From Marine Group I thaumarchaeote SCGC AAA799-D11 (GTDB lineage: Archaea; Thermoproteota; Nitrososphaeria; Nitrososphaerales; Nitrosopumilaceae): a DNA stretch of 64,000 nt. This document shows, piece after piece, positions 25,464-34,285 of the stretch. How positions within the stretch are numbered: position 1 is the first letter of the stretch; each line of letters begins with the position of its first letter. Under the pieces are notes generated by a model. The model had not been told where the DNA came from. It did not search any database and worked only from the letters and a program-made list of their open reading frames with translations. The DNA lies in assembly GCA_000746765.1 (NCBI GenBank), contig JOSY01000011.1, positions 27,200 to 91,199 on the forward strand, given 5' to 3'. The position numbers were made by a program, and so were the translations under genes.

Positions 25464-26489
25464 ATGACATCGATGGATGAATTAGACAAAGAACTTCTAA
25501 ATGAAATTCAATGGACATTTCCACTTGTTACTAGACCATTTGATGCAATTGCAAAAAAATTTGATACTACGCCTGAAATTGTAAAAGACCGCCTTAAACA
25601 ACTCAAAGAGATTGGCGTTTTACGACAACTCAGTGCAATTTTTGATACTAGAAAACTTGGCTATACTAGTTCATTAGTTGCAATGGAAATTGAACCTGAC
25701 AAATTAGAATATGTTGCAAGTCAAATTAATCGACATCCTGGTGTTAGTCATAATTATGAACGTGATCACCAATTCAATCTTTGGTTTACTCTAGCTGTGC
25801 CACCTGGCTCTGATTTGAAAACAGAACTTGATAAATTCAATGTGTTAAAAGGAATCAAAAAAGTGCGAATGCTTCCTACTTTACAACTCTTCAAAATTGG
25901 TGTAAAACTTGACATGGTTGATGAAAAAAAGCATGACGTTGCACCAACTGAAGAAAAAAAAGAAATCAAAAATGTAAAGTTTGAACCAACAGAAGCAGAC
26001 AAAGATTTCATTCGCGAATTACAAAAAGACATGGATATCATTGATGAACCATTTGTAAAAGCAGCCCACAATCTTGGAATGACTGAAAACGAACTATTTG
26101 CAAAGATGAAACACTATGAAGAAATTGGAGTTATGAGAAGATTTGCTGCCATCTTAAGACATAGACAAGTAGGATTTACCGCAAATGGAATGATTGTGTG
26201 GAAAGTTCCTGAAGATAGAATTGCTGATGTTGGCGCCCAACTTGGTGCTTTCCCTCAAGTAAGTCATTGCTATGAACGCCCTACATATCCTGACTGGCCT
26301 TACAATGTATTTTCAATGATTCACTGTAAGACACATGATGAAGCAAATGAAATGGCAAAAACAATTCAGGATCAAATTCGTGTTGATGATTATCGAATTC
26401 TCTTTAGTTCACGTGAATTCAAAAAGACACGTGTAGAGTATTTTGTAGAAAACTCATTCTCTTTAGAAGAAACAGTTCCTGCTTCCTAA
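25464..26489 (+). CDS. ahbAB: Fused siroheme decarboxylase AhbA-AhbB
   Basis: 341 residues made of two similar Lrp/AsnC-like halves, each a winged helix plus alpha/beta domain. Half 1 has HNYERDHQFNLWFT (His96) and half 2 has SHCYERPTYPDWPYN (His268), the signatures of the two subunits of siroheme decarboxylase (Ahb/NirDLGH) rather than of transcription factors. It converts siroheme to 12,18-didecarboxysiroheme in the alternative haem route. Separate ahbA and ahbB genes are the common form. Divergent from the Met8-hemA-hemB run. ATG 25464 chosen; upstream codons overlap the neighbour's promoter. Confidence 0.87.
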   Translation: MTSMDELDKELLNEIQWTFPLVTRPFDAIAKKFDTTPEIVKDRLKQLKEIGVLRQLSAIFDTRKLGYTSSLVAMEIEPDKLEYVASQINRHPGVSHNYERDHQFNLWFTLAVPPGSDLKTELDKFNVLKGIKKVRMLPTLQLFKIGVKLDMVDEKKHDVAPTEEKKEIKNVKFEPTEADKDFIRELQKDMDIIDEPFVKAAHNLGMTENELFAKMKHYEEIGVMRRFAAILRHRQVGFTANGMIVWKVPEDRIADVGAQLGAFPQVSHCYERPTYPDWPYNVFSMIHCKTHDEANEMAKTIQDQIRVDDYRILFSSREFKKTRVEYFVENSFSLEETVPAS

Positions 26490-26824
26490 ATCTCATTTTC
26501 ATCATGCCCTACGACATGAATTGTGCAAAAATACTGGTCATTCATGTTGCAATAAAATGCTGAATTCTCTCCACATTCGTTACATGGTGGCTTTTCATCA
26601 TGCTCTGATAATTTTGTGTGGTAAATCTTACTTCTACTAGTAATTGCAGAATCTTTGTAGATTCTTGTAAGATTGGTGTAATATTCTAGTTCTCCTTGGT
26701 TTAACGGAACATCATTTTTGATTTTCTTGATAATTGATTCCCATTTTTTATATTCGCCTATTTTGGCAAGCTTCATTCTTTCTATGACTTCGAGAGTTTT
26801 TTGAGAGTCTATTGGAAAATCCAT
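26486..26824 (-). CDS. Hypothetical protein with B-box-like zinc finger
   Basis: 112 residues. A helical N-terminal part is followed by a Cys/His cluster (PPCNECGENSAFYCNMNDQY, then FCTIHVVGHDE) that spaces like a B-box or AN1-type zinc-binding module. It starts 7 bp after the aldo/keto reductase and overlaps the end of ahbAB by 4 bp on the opposite strand. Function unknown; protein-protein interaction is plausible. Confidence 0.65.
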   Translation of the reverse strand: MDFPIDSQKTLEVIERMKLAKIGEYKKWESIIKKIKNDVPLNQGELEYYTNLTRIYKDSAITSRSKIYHTKLSEHDEKPPCNECGENSAFYCNMNDQYFCTIHVVGHDENEI

Positions 26825-26831
26825 TTGCAAA

Positions 26832-27830
26832 TTAGTTTGCTTGTGGTGTTGCTTTTAATTCGTACTCTGGCCATGTATTGTACAAATCATCAATTTCTTT
26901 CATATCTGAAGAACTCAAATACTTTCCATCAGAAATTGCTGCAAACATTTCAATTTCTTCTTCACTAACAACAGTAGGTAATACTGATGCAATCTTGTTC
27001 TTTGATAAGATAAATTTAATCGCAAATTCTGTTATGTTTAGTCCGTTGCGTTCTGCAATTGGTCTGAATTGTTCTACTTTTTCTAGTGCTGACTTTCTCC
27101 ATTCTACTTTTCTATCCTTTCTGTGGTCATTTGCTGGGATTACTGTATCTGCCTTTACTTTTCCTGTTAGGATTCCTGATGCGTCTGGAACTCTGACAAG
27201 AATTCCGACATCTTCTTTTTCGGCTTTTTGAATTAACTCGTTTCCTGGAGTTTGCTCCAAGATGTTGTAGACTGTTTGAACTGATGATATGCTTTTTTTA
27301 TCCATTGCCTCGAGTCCTTCTTGTGTCCAACCAATTGCTGGACCCAGTGCAACTTGAGCTGCTTTGATCTTTCCTTCCTGCATTAATTCATCAATCGTGT
27401 TAAAGGTCTCATCGTTTCTAATGTGATGTAATTTTGGATTGTGCAATCCTAACGAATCAAGATAATCTGTTTGTAATCTTTCTAAACATGCATCAACTGC
27501 TTTTCTTGTATATTCTGGACTGTAATTTTGCGGTAATTCTGCATGTCCAATTTGCTCAACATCTGAAAAGTCATAACCATACTTGGTAGAAATAACAACC
27601 TCGTCTCTCATTCCTTTGAAAACTTCACCAATAAGTCTCTCACTTTTTCCTTTACCATACATATCTGCAGTCTCAAAATAATTAATTCCTAAATCATATG
27701 CTTTTTTTAGCATTCTTTTTGCTTCATCTTCTTCAACTTTTTTGCCCCACCAATCTAGGGCAATACTCCATGCACCAAAGCCTATCTCAGATACTTCGAT
27801 TCCACTTTTGCCTAGTTTTTTGTATTTCAT
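26832..27830 (-). CDS. Aldo/keto reductase
   Basis: 332 residues, TIM-barrel oxidoreductase. The catalytic tetrad is visible: Asp and Tyr in FETADMYGKGKSE, Lys in VISTKYG, His in LGLHNPKLHHI. NADPH-site features lie near SVLPTVVSEEE. Physiological substrate unknown; this subgroup reduces aldehydes or ketones. It lies between the haem genes without overlapping them, so no functional link is implied. Confidence 0.87.
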   Translation of the reverse strand: MKYKKLGKSGIEVSEIGFGAWSIALDWWGKKVEEDEAKRMLKKAYDLGINYFETADMYGKGKSERLIGEVFKGMRDEVVISTKYGYDFSDVEQIGHAELPQNYSPEYTRKAVDACLERLQTDYLDSLGLHNPKLHHIRNDETFNTIDELMQEGKIKAAQVALGPAIGWTQEGLEAMDKKSISSVQTVYNILEQTPGNELIQKAEKEDVGILVRVPDASGILTGKVKADTVIPANDHRKDRKVEWRKSALEKVEQFRPIAERNGLNITEFAIKFILSKNKIASVLPTVVSEEEIEMFAAISDGKYLSSSDMKEIDDLYNTWPEYELKATPQAN

Positions 27831-27905
27831 CTTTTACACCTTGATTTTAAGAGATATTTGAAATTTCTTCATTTATGTTTATCCGAGATTTGCACCTTTG
27901 AAATT

Positions 27906-28583
27906 CTATCCTAAACTGGAAATTAATGGTACAATATCCTTCTTGATACACACAATCATAGGGATGTCGTTTTTGACATATGATGAAACTTGAGTTTCCC
28001 TCAAATCCATTATCAGATCTTGAAAGTCCCTAACATTATCCACCTCAAATGCCAGCATGAAATCTTCATCATGAATTCCAAACGAGTATGTTGTGTTTAG
28101 AATTACTTGTGGGTATTTTTTACTAACTTCAATATGCTCATCCATTATCTCTTGTCTTTTTTCTTGAGGTAAGAGATACCATTCTCGAGTTTTTGTAAAT
28201 GGATAAACTATGACATGTTTCTTTGGTTCCATCCCAGTGATGAATCCATGCTCTTTTCCTTGTCCCTTTACGTAGATTGATGGTCTTGAACATGATAGAT
28301 ATGTTCTAGATGGAATGATGTATTTTCCAAAAACAGTTTTGTATAATTTTTCTATGGCTTTTTGAATCTCTTCTAATGAATTTCCAACAAACCATAGTAG
28401 AAAGTCTGCGTCATCTCTTAAACCTAAATTCGAATATGCTCTATATCTTATTCCAGAATTTTTCAAAATATTTTCTACTTCTTTTGCAGATTCTTCTTTT
28501 GCTAAATCTGCCATCCATCTCCATTTTGGATCAACTTTGAAAAATGAGAAATTGAAATAATATTGCTCGTTGTCCTCTGACAT
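27906..28583 (-). CDS. Chlorite dismutase-family protein, possible coproheme decarboxylase
   Basis: 225 residues with the two ferredoxin-like domains of the Cld/HemQ family: YYFNFSFFKVDPKWRWM at the N-terminus, PSRTYLSCSRPSIYVKG, YPFTKTREWYLL, RQEIMDEHIEVSKKYPQV with a candidate proximal His, and YSFGIHDEDFMLAFEV. Family members bind haem or coproheme; HemQ (ChdC) decarboxylates coproheme to haem b. Near hemA/hemB and ahbAB, a terminal haem-synthesis role is the best inference, but peroxide detoxification is not ruled out. Confidence 0.83.
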   Translation of the reverse strand: MSEDNEQYYFNFSFFKVDPKWRWMADLAKEESAKEVENILKNSGIRYRAYSNLGLRDDADFLLWFVGNSLEEIQKAIEKLYKTVFGKYIIPSRTYLSCSRPSIYVKGQGKEHGFITGMEPKKHVIVYPFTKTREWYLLPQEKRQEIMDEHIEVSKKYPQVILNTTYSFGIHDEDFMLAFEVDNVRDFQDLIMDLRETQVSSYVKNDIPMIVCIKKDIVPLISSLG

Positions 28584-28628
28584 GTTTTGTACAATTTGAA
28601 AACCCTATTTAAACAAAAACTAGATTTT

Positions 28629-28841
28629 CTATTGTGAAATTTCTATAATTTTCTCTTTTGATTTGTGTCCTGTTTTTATCTGAACTTGTGATGTGGAAAC
28701 TTCAAAATATTTTGCAATCTTTTTGATAACCTCTTTGTTTGCTTCCCCCTTTACTGGTTTTGATTTTACTCCGATGATTATTTTATCATTCTCAATTTCA
28801 AAAAATTCTTCATTAAATTCTACTTGAACTTTGTAAATCAA
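28629..28841 (-). CDS. DUF167/YggU-family protein
   Basis: 70 residues with the family pattern of a short strand pair, IIIGVKSKPVKGEANKEVIK and a helix-strand end (QVQIKTGHKSKEKIIEI). YggU/DUF167 proteins are small alpha/beta proteins of unknown biochemical role, wide in bacteria, archaea and eukaryotes (C15orf40). It lies alone between the Cld-like gene and sufC. Confidence 0.83.
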   Translation of the reverse strand: MIYKVQVEFNEEFFEIENDKIIIGVKSKPVKGEANKEVIKKIAKYFEVSTSQVQIKTGHKSKEKIIEISQ

Positions 28842-28865
28842 TTTTATGATGAACTTATAATTTGA

Positions 28866-29636
28866 CTATGCAGTTTGTTCTAAAACCCAATCATATCCTT
28901 CTGATTCGAGTTTGTCTGCAAGAGATGCATCTCCTGTTTTGAGAACTTTGCCTCTTGCAAATACATGAACATAGTCTAGTTTATCTAAGAATTTTAGAAT
29001 TCTTGCATAGTGGGTAATGACAATTACTGTTGCATCTTTGCCTGAAACTTGACTGATTGCTTTTGCAACTGCTTGAACTGCATCAATATCTAAACCAGAA
29101 TCTGGTTCATCTAAAATTGAAATTTTTGGTTTTAGTACTGCCATTTGTAAAACTTCTGCTCTCTTTTTTTCTCCTCCAGAGAAACCTTCGTTGAGATATC
29201 TTGAAAGAAACTCTTCTTTTAATCCAACTTTTTCCAAATTCTCTTTAAGATATTTTTGAAACTCTCTTACTGTGATGAATACTTCTCTATCGTCACCTTC
29301 AAGTGCTTTACTTAGAGAATTGTAAGCTGTTCTAAGAAAATGAGAAAATCCTACACCAGAAACTTCTGTTGGATATTGGAATCCTAAGAATAATCCCTTC
29401 TTTGCTCTTTCATCTGCAGTTAATTCTAAAATGCTTTCTCCATCTAACAAAATATCTCCTTGTGTTACTTCGTATTTTGGATGTGCAAGTAATGTGTAAG
29501 CTAATGTACTTTTTCCTGAACCGTTAGGTCCCATGATGGCATGAACTTCTCCAGGTCCTGTTTTCAAATTAACTCCTTTGAGAATTTCTTTTCCTTCTCT
29601 TGTAACATGAAGATCTTTGATTTCAAGAACTGCCAT
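28866..29636 (-). CDS. sufC: Fe-S assembly ATPase SufC
   Basis: 256 residues. ABC-type ATPase of the SufBC2D scaffold with Walker A GPNGSGKST, signature FSGGEKKR, Walker B KISILDEPDSGLD and switch His in VIVITHYARIL. ATG 29636 is preferred to TTG 29645. The gene is about 16 kb from the end of the suf cluster and has its own strong TATA box, so the complex is encoded by two loci. Confidence 0.95.
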   Translation of the reverse strand: MAVLEIKDLHVTREGKEILKGVNLKTGPGEVHAIMGPNGSGKSTLAYTLLAHPKYEVTQGDILLDGESILELTADERAKKGLFLGFQYPTEVSGVGFSHFLRTAYNSLSKALEGDDREVFITVREFQKYLKENLEKVGLKEEFLSRYLNEGFSGGEKKRAEVLQMAVLKPKISILDEPDSGLDIDAVQAVAKAISQVSGKDATVIVITHYARILKFLDKLDYVHVFARGKVLKTGDASLADKLESEGYDWVLEQTA

Positions 29637-29655
29637 GTTGCGCAATGTTTTGTTT

Positions 29656-29667
29656 CTATATATAATA
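29656..29667 (-). promoter_or_regulatory. TATA box of sufC
   Basis: The minus strand reads TATTATATATAG, centred ~25 bp upstream of the sufC ATG, again consistent with a leaderless transcript. Confidence 0.5.
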
Positions 29668-29731
29668 CCGACGAAATTTAGCTAATCCTAACGTGTTGTT
29701 TTGATAATAAAATGAAAAGAGGGGGGGGGTG

Positions 29732-30688
29732 TTAATATTTGGCCAGAGATGGTCTCAAAGTAATTTTGAGTTTGTAATTTGTTAGAATCTCTTTACATCT
29801 ATTTCTGATAGTAACTTCAGTTACTCCTGCAATACTTGAAACGTCTCTTTGGAGTACGTTTTGACCAAGCAGGACTGATGACACGTACAGATATGCTGCG
29901 GCAATTCCATTTGGAGCTTTTCCATCTGCAATGCTGCTATCTTTTGTCTTCTCTGCAATTTCTAAGGCTAGTCTCTCTACTCTGACCTCAGTTTGTGTCA
30001 TGTTTGCTATCTTTGAGATGTATTTGTCCATGGTTACTACTGGGGCAGTTAATTGTCCCATTTCCATTACCATGGTTCTGTAGTATCTTGCTGCAAGTTT
30101 TGTTTTTGATTTAACGTCTTTTGGTGGACATATTCCACGAATAATTTCTTCTAGTGATCTTACTACATCACATTGTTTGCATGCCATGTAAATTGTAGCT
30201 GCTGTAATACTAACTACTGATTTTCCCTTCACATCAACATGTCCATCCAAGTTTCTGTATATCATAGAAGCCGTCTCCAACACATTTTTTGAAAGACCTA
30301 GACCATCACATGTTTCGCCCATTTTTGTTAAAACATTTGCAAGTCGTCTTTCTTTTGGTGTGGATACTCTTACTCTTTGTTGCCACTTTCTAAGATTGTG
30401 CATTTGGTTTGCAACTTCGTGGTTGATTGTTTTTCCACTAAAGTCTTTTGAACTAATTGCTATCTCAGTTGTAATTCCCAAATCATGTTGGGAATAAGTT
30501 GTTTGTCCGGTTGCTCTTGCTAACTTCATTTTGTCTTCGAGATTCGAACTTATTGTTTCTGGACCATAATCTGCCACTTGATCATCGACTACTACGCCGC
30601 AACCAGAGCAGATTATTTCTCCGTTCTGCATGTCATTAACTACTGTTGCTTGACATTCAGGACAGTTTTGTTTTTCTAGTACATTCAT
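29732..30688 (-). CDS. tfb: Transcription initiation factor IIB (TFB)
   Basis: 318 residues. N-terminal zinc ribbon (CPECQATVV, then CSGCGVVVDDQ), B-finger/linker (TGQTTYSQHDLGITTEIAIS) and two cyclin-fold repeats (from residues ~125 and ~220). Recruits RNA polymerase to TATA-bound TBP. The ATG overlaps the gar1 stop by 4 bp. Downstream of its stop the transcript would contain nine C then U-rich sequence, a possible termination region. Confidence 0.96.
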   Translation of the reverse strand: MNVLEKQNCPECQATVVNDMQNGEIICSGCGVVVDDQVADYGPETISSNLEDKMKLARATGQTTYSQHDLGITTEIAISSKDFSGKTINHEVANQMHNLRKWQQRVRVSTPKERRLANVLTKMGETCDGLGLSKNVLETASMIYRNLDGHVDVKGKSVVSITAATIYMACKQCDVVRSLEEIIRGICPPKDVKSKTKLAARYYRTMVMEMGQLTAPVVTMDKYISKIANMTQTEVRVERLALEIAEKTKDSSIADGKAPNGIAAAYLYVSSVLLGQNVLQRDVSSIAGVTEVTIRNRCKEILTNYKLKITLRPSLAKY

Positions 30689-30933
30689 TTTCTTCTTCTC
30701 CTAAATTTTTTCTTTGAATTGTCAGGAGAATGTTCTGTTGCGAAAACACTTTTGCCAATGTATCTTTTGATATTGTTTGTTAACGGAGTTGCGGATGCAA
30801 ATGGTCTTCTTACTGGACCAATCAATTCCATTACTTTCGCAACTCTAGTTCCCTTCTCGTCGCAGAGTATTTGTCCTTCAACTAATTTGTTAGATAGTTG
30901 AATGATTACCCTGCCACTACCGGCTAGGTGCAT
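30685..30933 (-). CDS. gar1: H/ACA RNP component Gar1
   Basis: 82 residues, a six-strand barrel with Gly-rich turns: GSGRVIIQLSNKLVEGQILC, ELIGPVRRPFASATPL, YIGKSVFATE and a basic tail (KKKFRRRRK). Gar1 binds Cbf5 in RNA-guided pseudouridylation complexes. ATG 30933 is preceded by GGAGGT 11 bp upstream, a real Shine-Dalgarno that decides the start over TTG 30954. Overlaps tfb by 4 bp. Confidence 0.9.
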   Translation of the reverse strand: MHLAGSGRVIIQLSNKLVEGQILCDEKGTRVAKVMELIGPVRRPFASATPLTNNIKRYIGKSVFATEHSPDNSKKKFRRRRK

Positions 30934-31028
30934 TATTTCGCCTACCTCCTGCAATTAAAAACACTAATCATGATATTCTTATCATAGACTTCTGTCAACT
31001 TTACTTTAGCTAAGAGCTAGATTTGATT

Positions 31029-31328
31029 TTATTTTGATTGTTTGGACCTTTTTGCAACAAGTTTTTCAGAAATTTTGTTAAGAATTTTTGTCTTAGAGGA
31101 TCCTTTTGGTAAAACAACATACCCTGACCTGACAAATGGTCTTTTAGGAAATCTTACTTTGTCATCTGATTCTGTAATTTCAAATCCTGCTGATTTTGTT
31201 GCATCCATCAATTCTTTTAATGAAGGATCGAAAACGCATTTCTCTAATCCTAATCTTCTACCTTTTGATTTTTTTAAATTCTTGTTGAAATAATCCAACC
31301 AGATTACGACGTGTTCGTAATCTTTCAT
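31029..31328 (-). CDS. srp19: Signal recognition particle 19 kDa protein
   Basis: 99 residues: the N-terminal YEHVVIWLDYFNKNLKKSKG, GRRLGLEKCVFDPSLKELMD and FPKRPFVRSGYVVLPKGSSK are typical SRP19. It clamps the SRP RNA helices so SRP54 (38.9-40.3 kb here) can bind. It follows rps8e directly (1 bp gap). A basic C-terminus is present. Confidence 0.94.
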   Translation of the reverse strand: MKDYEHVVIWLDYFNKNLKKSKGRRLGLEKCVFDPSLKELMDATKSAGFEITESDDKVRFPKRPFVRSGYVVLPKGSSKTKILNKISEKLVAKRSKQSK

Positions 31329-31329
31329 T

Positions 31330-31713
31330 TTATTCCTTTACTAAAACTGCGTTAACGATTCCGTTTTGTCCTGGTTTTGAAACAACTCTGCATTTACCTT
31401 CTTGTGTTTCAAGAATTGCACCTTTTGTAATGATGCCACGTCTTTTGTAATCGTTGTTTGTTGCATTGTCTAATACTTTGAGAATTTTTGTTTTCTTTAC
31501 TTTTGCATCTCCTGTTGCAAGATTAACAAAATCAATTGTCTTAACAGCTGTTTTTCTATTTTTTCCACGAACTGCTCTTGTTACTGTAACTTGAGCTCCT
31601 GTTACAGCTTCATTTGGATATCTATCAGTTTCATACTTTCGTCTAATTCTAAGTGGATGTCTTCGTCCTCCAGTTGTTTTACTGGTTGCTAAATTCTCTA
31701 CTGATTTTCTCAC
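31330..31713 (-). CDS. rps8e: 30S ribosomal protein S8e
   Basis: 127 residues, an archaeal/eukaryotic-only small-subunit protein. The N-terminal SVENLATSKTTGGRRHPLRI is the family signature; KTIDFVNLATGDAKVKKTKI and RGIITKGAILETQEGKCRV follow. First gene of the rps8e-srp19 pair on the minus strand. Confidence 0.95.
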   Translation of the reverse strand: MRKSVENLATSKTTGGRRHPLRIRRKYETDRYPNEAVTGAQVTVTRAVRGKNRKTAVKTIDFVNLATGDAKVKKTKILKVLDNATNNDYKRRGIITKGAILETQEGKCRVVSKPGQNGIVNAVLVKE

Positions 31714-31781
31714 GAAAACTTGTCTGAATCACTCTAATTTATACAAAACGCAAAAAATTAGCCTTAAAGCAAAAAATTTGC

Positions 31782-32360
31782 TTAGTTTACTTCTGTTGCT
31801 ATTTGGGGTACAGGATTTGTATGTCTTGTACTTGCAGTTTTTCTGACTTTTGAGAATAGTCTCTGTTTTAGATCTTCTACATCTCCTTGAATTCCAAAAT
31901 ATTTTTGGAACTTTTCTGTTGTAGTGTAAATTTTGATTCTCCCAACATTTTGGTGAGTGATGTAATCTAATTGTCTAAGTTCTTTCAAATGTGCATAAAC
32001 TCCAGAACCTCTGACTTCTACAAGCTGCTTGGATGATATTGGTTGCTGATATGCAATGTATGACAATGTCTTAAGGGTGGCATTTGGAAGAACTGGTTTT
32101 GAAGCATATCTTTTGACTGTAGCGCTATATTCAGGTTTGAGTTGCATAACATAAGATCCATCTGGAAGTATGACTACTTCAAGTGCTTTGAAGGCGGACT
32201 TTGTCTTTTTCATAATGTTTTGAAGAATATCTAACGTCTTTGTTCTTGATTCCGTGCCTGAGGCTCTGATGATGTCTTCTATTCGTAGCGGTCTACCTGC
32301 TGAATAAAGTGCGGCTTCTACTCTTGCTGTTGCTACGTTAATGTCTTCAATTTTGGCCAA
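31782..32360 (-). CDS. scpB: SMC-associated kleisin-binding protein ScpB
   Basis: 192 residues with the tandem winged helices of ScpB: VEAALYSAGRPLRIEDIIRA and TLKTLSYIAYQQPISSKQLV, then RGSGVYAHLKELRQLDYI. Partner of ScpA and Smc in chromosome condensation. It directly follows scpA with a ~54-bp gap; no smc gene is in the window. Confidence 0.9.
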   Translation of the reverse strand: MAKIEDINVATARVEAALYSAGRPLRIEDIIRASGTESRTKTLDILQNIMKKTKSAFKALEVVILPDGSYVMQLKPEYSATVKRYASKPVLPNATLKTLSYIAYQQPISSKQLVEVRGSGVYAHLKELRQLDYITHQNVGRIKIYTTTEKFQKYFGIQGDVEDLKQRLFSKVRKTASTRHTNPVPQIATEVN

Positions 32361-32414
32361 TTACTCGTTCATTCCTCCAAAATATAGTTAAAGAAACCCT
32401 TTCTTCATTTTTGA

Positions 32415-33092
32415 TCAGTTTGTTAATTCTTCTTTTATTACTGTAATTTTGATATCATCTTCCGCCTGTTCTAAATCCACTTTTTGGTCTCTTGCCAAAA
32501 ATAATATTGCAAAGAAGCATCTGATTGAATCAACAGGGTCTAATTCTTCAATTATGTTTTGCAGTAACCCATGTCCTGCATTTGCAATTTTTTTCATAAC
32601 CAAGTCTTCGTATTTTCCAATTATGCTTTCAAGTGAAATAAAATATTCTTGAAAGTCTGGTGCTTCTATTGGTTCTATCTCTACTTGCCTGTTTCTTCTT
32701 GATTGAGGGTTTGCAATTGTACCAATTAGGTTTTGAAGCAAACCTAACAAATCATCTAATGATACTGGGTATGTAGACTCGTGTCTGTATGGCATCTCGA
32801 TTAAGTCGATATCTACGTCAGTTCTTTGATGCATTGGTTTTTTCTGCATTGCAGCCCTTTGTAATGCGAAAATACTTTCTACTTTCATTCGGTAAATTAG
32901 TGATGATGATAGTGCTGCCATTCCTGCTACTTTGAGGTCTTTCTTACCTGATTTTTCAAGAATTTTTATCAATAAATTCAAAATTTGGATTAAATCAATC
33001 TCCCACACGTCTTTTTTGACAACTGATTGGGGGCTAAACAGAATGTTTACTGGTTCTTGTGAAATGCTGTTAGGTGTAGGTGATTCACTCAC
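32415..33092 (-). CDS. scpA: Kleisin-like ScpA
   Basis: 225 residues. N-terminal DLIQILNLLIKILEKSGKKD and LKVAGMAALSSSLIYRMKVE match the ScpA SMC-binding part, and the C-terminal SIRCFFAILFLARDQKVDLE matches its winged helix. The middle is low in conservation. ScpA bridges the Smc heads. First gene of scpA-scpB. Confidence 0.85.
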   Translation of the reverse strand: MSESPTPNSISQEPVNILFSPQSVVKKDVWEIDLIQILNLLIKILEKSGKKDLKVAGMAALSSSLIYRMKVESIFALQRAAMQKKPMHQRTDVDIDLIEMPYRHESTYPVSLDDLLGLLQNLIGTIANPQSRRNRQVEIEPIEAPDFQEYFISLESIIGKYEDLVMKKIANAGHGLLQNIIEELDPVDSIRCFFAILFLARDQKVDLEQAEDDIKITVIKEELTN

Positions 33093-33186
33093 ACGAATAT
33101 TTTCTTCCTATTCAATAATATCTAAGGGCTCTATTTTTTTCTCATATCCAGTCAACTCTTATATTGTTAGTACCAAAAGCAATTTT

Positions 33187-34239
33187 ATGAAATCCGCCAG
33201 AATTCCAGGCCCAAATGAACCTCTAACAATATCTGAATCTGAAAATCCAAAACCTTCTGGAACTCAGGTTTTACTAAAGGTAAAATCTGAAGGTGTATGT
33301 CATAGTGATTTGCATCTGTGGGAGGGCGGATACGACCTTGGAGATGGGCAATTTTTGAAAGTTACTGATAGAGGCGTAAAATACCCTGTAACTCCTGGAC
33401 ATGAAATCGTTGGAACTATTGAACAAGTTGGAGAAAATGTTTCCAATGTTTCTGTAGGTGATGACGTACTAGTTTTTCCATGGATGGGATGTGGTGAATG
33501 TCCTGCATGTAAAGTTGGAAATGAAAATCTTTGTGATGCTCCAAAATCAATGGGATTATTTCAAAATGGTGGTTATGCTGATTATGTTTTAGTTCCTAAT
33601 TCTAAATATTTAGCAAAACTTGATGGTGTTGATCCTGACTCTGCAACTTCACTTGCTTGTTCTGGACTAACTGCATATACTGCTATTAAGAAAGCAAATC
33701 AAAACACTCCGGAATTCATTGTAATTGTTGGTGCAGGTGGATTAGGATTAATGGGAGTTCAAATTGCAAGTGAGATTACTAATGCAAAAATTATTTGTGT
33801 TGATTTAGATGATGCAAAACTAGAAACTGCCAAAGAAATGGGTGCTCACTTTACTGTAAACTCTAAAGATCCTGATACTGTTCAAAAAATTATGTCAATA
33901 TGTAATGATAAAGGTGCAGACAGTGTAGTTGATTTTGTCAATGCACCTCCTACTGTAAAAACTGGTCTGGCCGTGTTGAGAAAAAGAGGAAATCTTGTTC
34001 TAGTTGGATTGTTTGGTGGCTCTTTGGAGTTGTCTCTTGTTACAGTTCCTCTCAAATCAATTACAATTCAAGGTGCATACACTGGAAACTATAATGATAT
34101 GGTGGAATTACTTGCTCTTGCAAGAAAAGGAACAATCAACCCAGTTATATCAAAAAGATATTCTCTTGATGAAGCAAATTCTGCATTACAAGATTTGAAA
34201 GATCGTAAAATTCTTGGACGTGCAGTTATCAACCCATAA
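33187..34239 (+). CDS. Zinc-dependent alcohol dehydrogenase (MDR family)
   Basis: 350 residues from ATG 33187. Catalytic-zinc residues in GVCHSDLHLWEG and PGHEIVGTI; structural zinc cysteines in CGECPACKVGNENLC; Rossmann motif VGAGGLGLMGVQIA with Asp in ICVDLDDAKLE favouring NAD+. Substrate unknown; such enzymes oxidise alcohols or reduce aldehydes. An upstream in-frame extension to 32932 runs into scpA and is not credible. Confidence 0.9.
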   Translation: MKSARIPGPNEPLTISESENPKPSGTQVLLKVKSEGVCHSDLHLWEGGYDLGDGQFLKVTDRGVKYPVTPGHEIVGTIEQVGENVSNVSVGDDVLVFPWMGCGECPACKVGNENLCDAPKSMGLFQNGGYADYVLVPNSKYLAKLDGVDPDSATSLACSGLTAYTAIKKANQNTPEFIVIVGAGGLGLMGVQIASEITNAKIICVDLDDAKLETAKEMGAHFTVNSKDPDTVQKIMSICNDKGADSVVDFVNAPPTVKTGLAVLRKRGNLVLVGLFGGSLELSLVTVPLKSITIQGAYTGNYNDMVELLALARKGTINPVISKRYSLDEANSALQDLKDRKILGRAVINP

Positions 34240-34285
34240 CCAATTACTGTAAATCTTATTAAATCAAAAAACTTACTGTTCAATA

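Noticed and set aside
30719-30901. 60-codon plus-strand frame opposite gar1
   Set aside because: Antisense shadow of gar1, which has a Shine-Dalgarno and clear family motifs.
32932-33186. N-terminal extension of the alcohol dehydrogenase
   Set aside because: It runs antisense through scpA; ATG 33187 begins at the expected family start.
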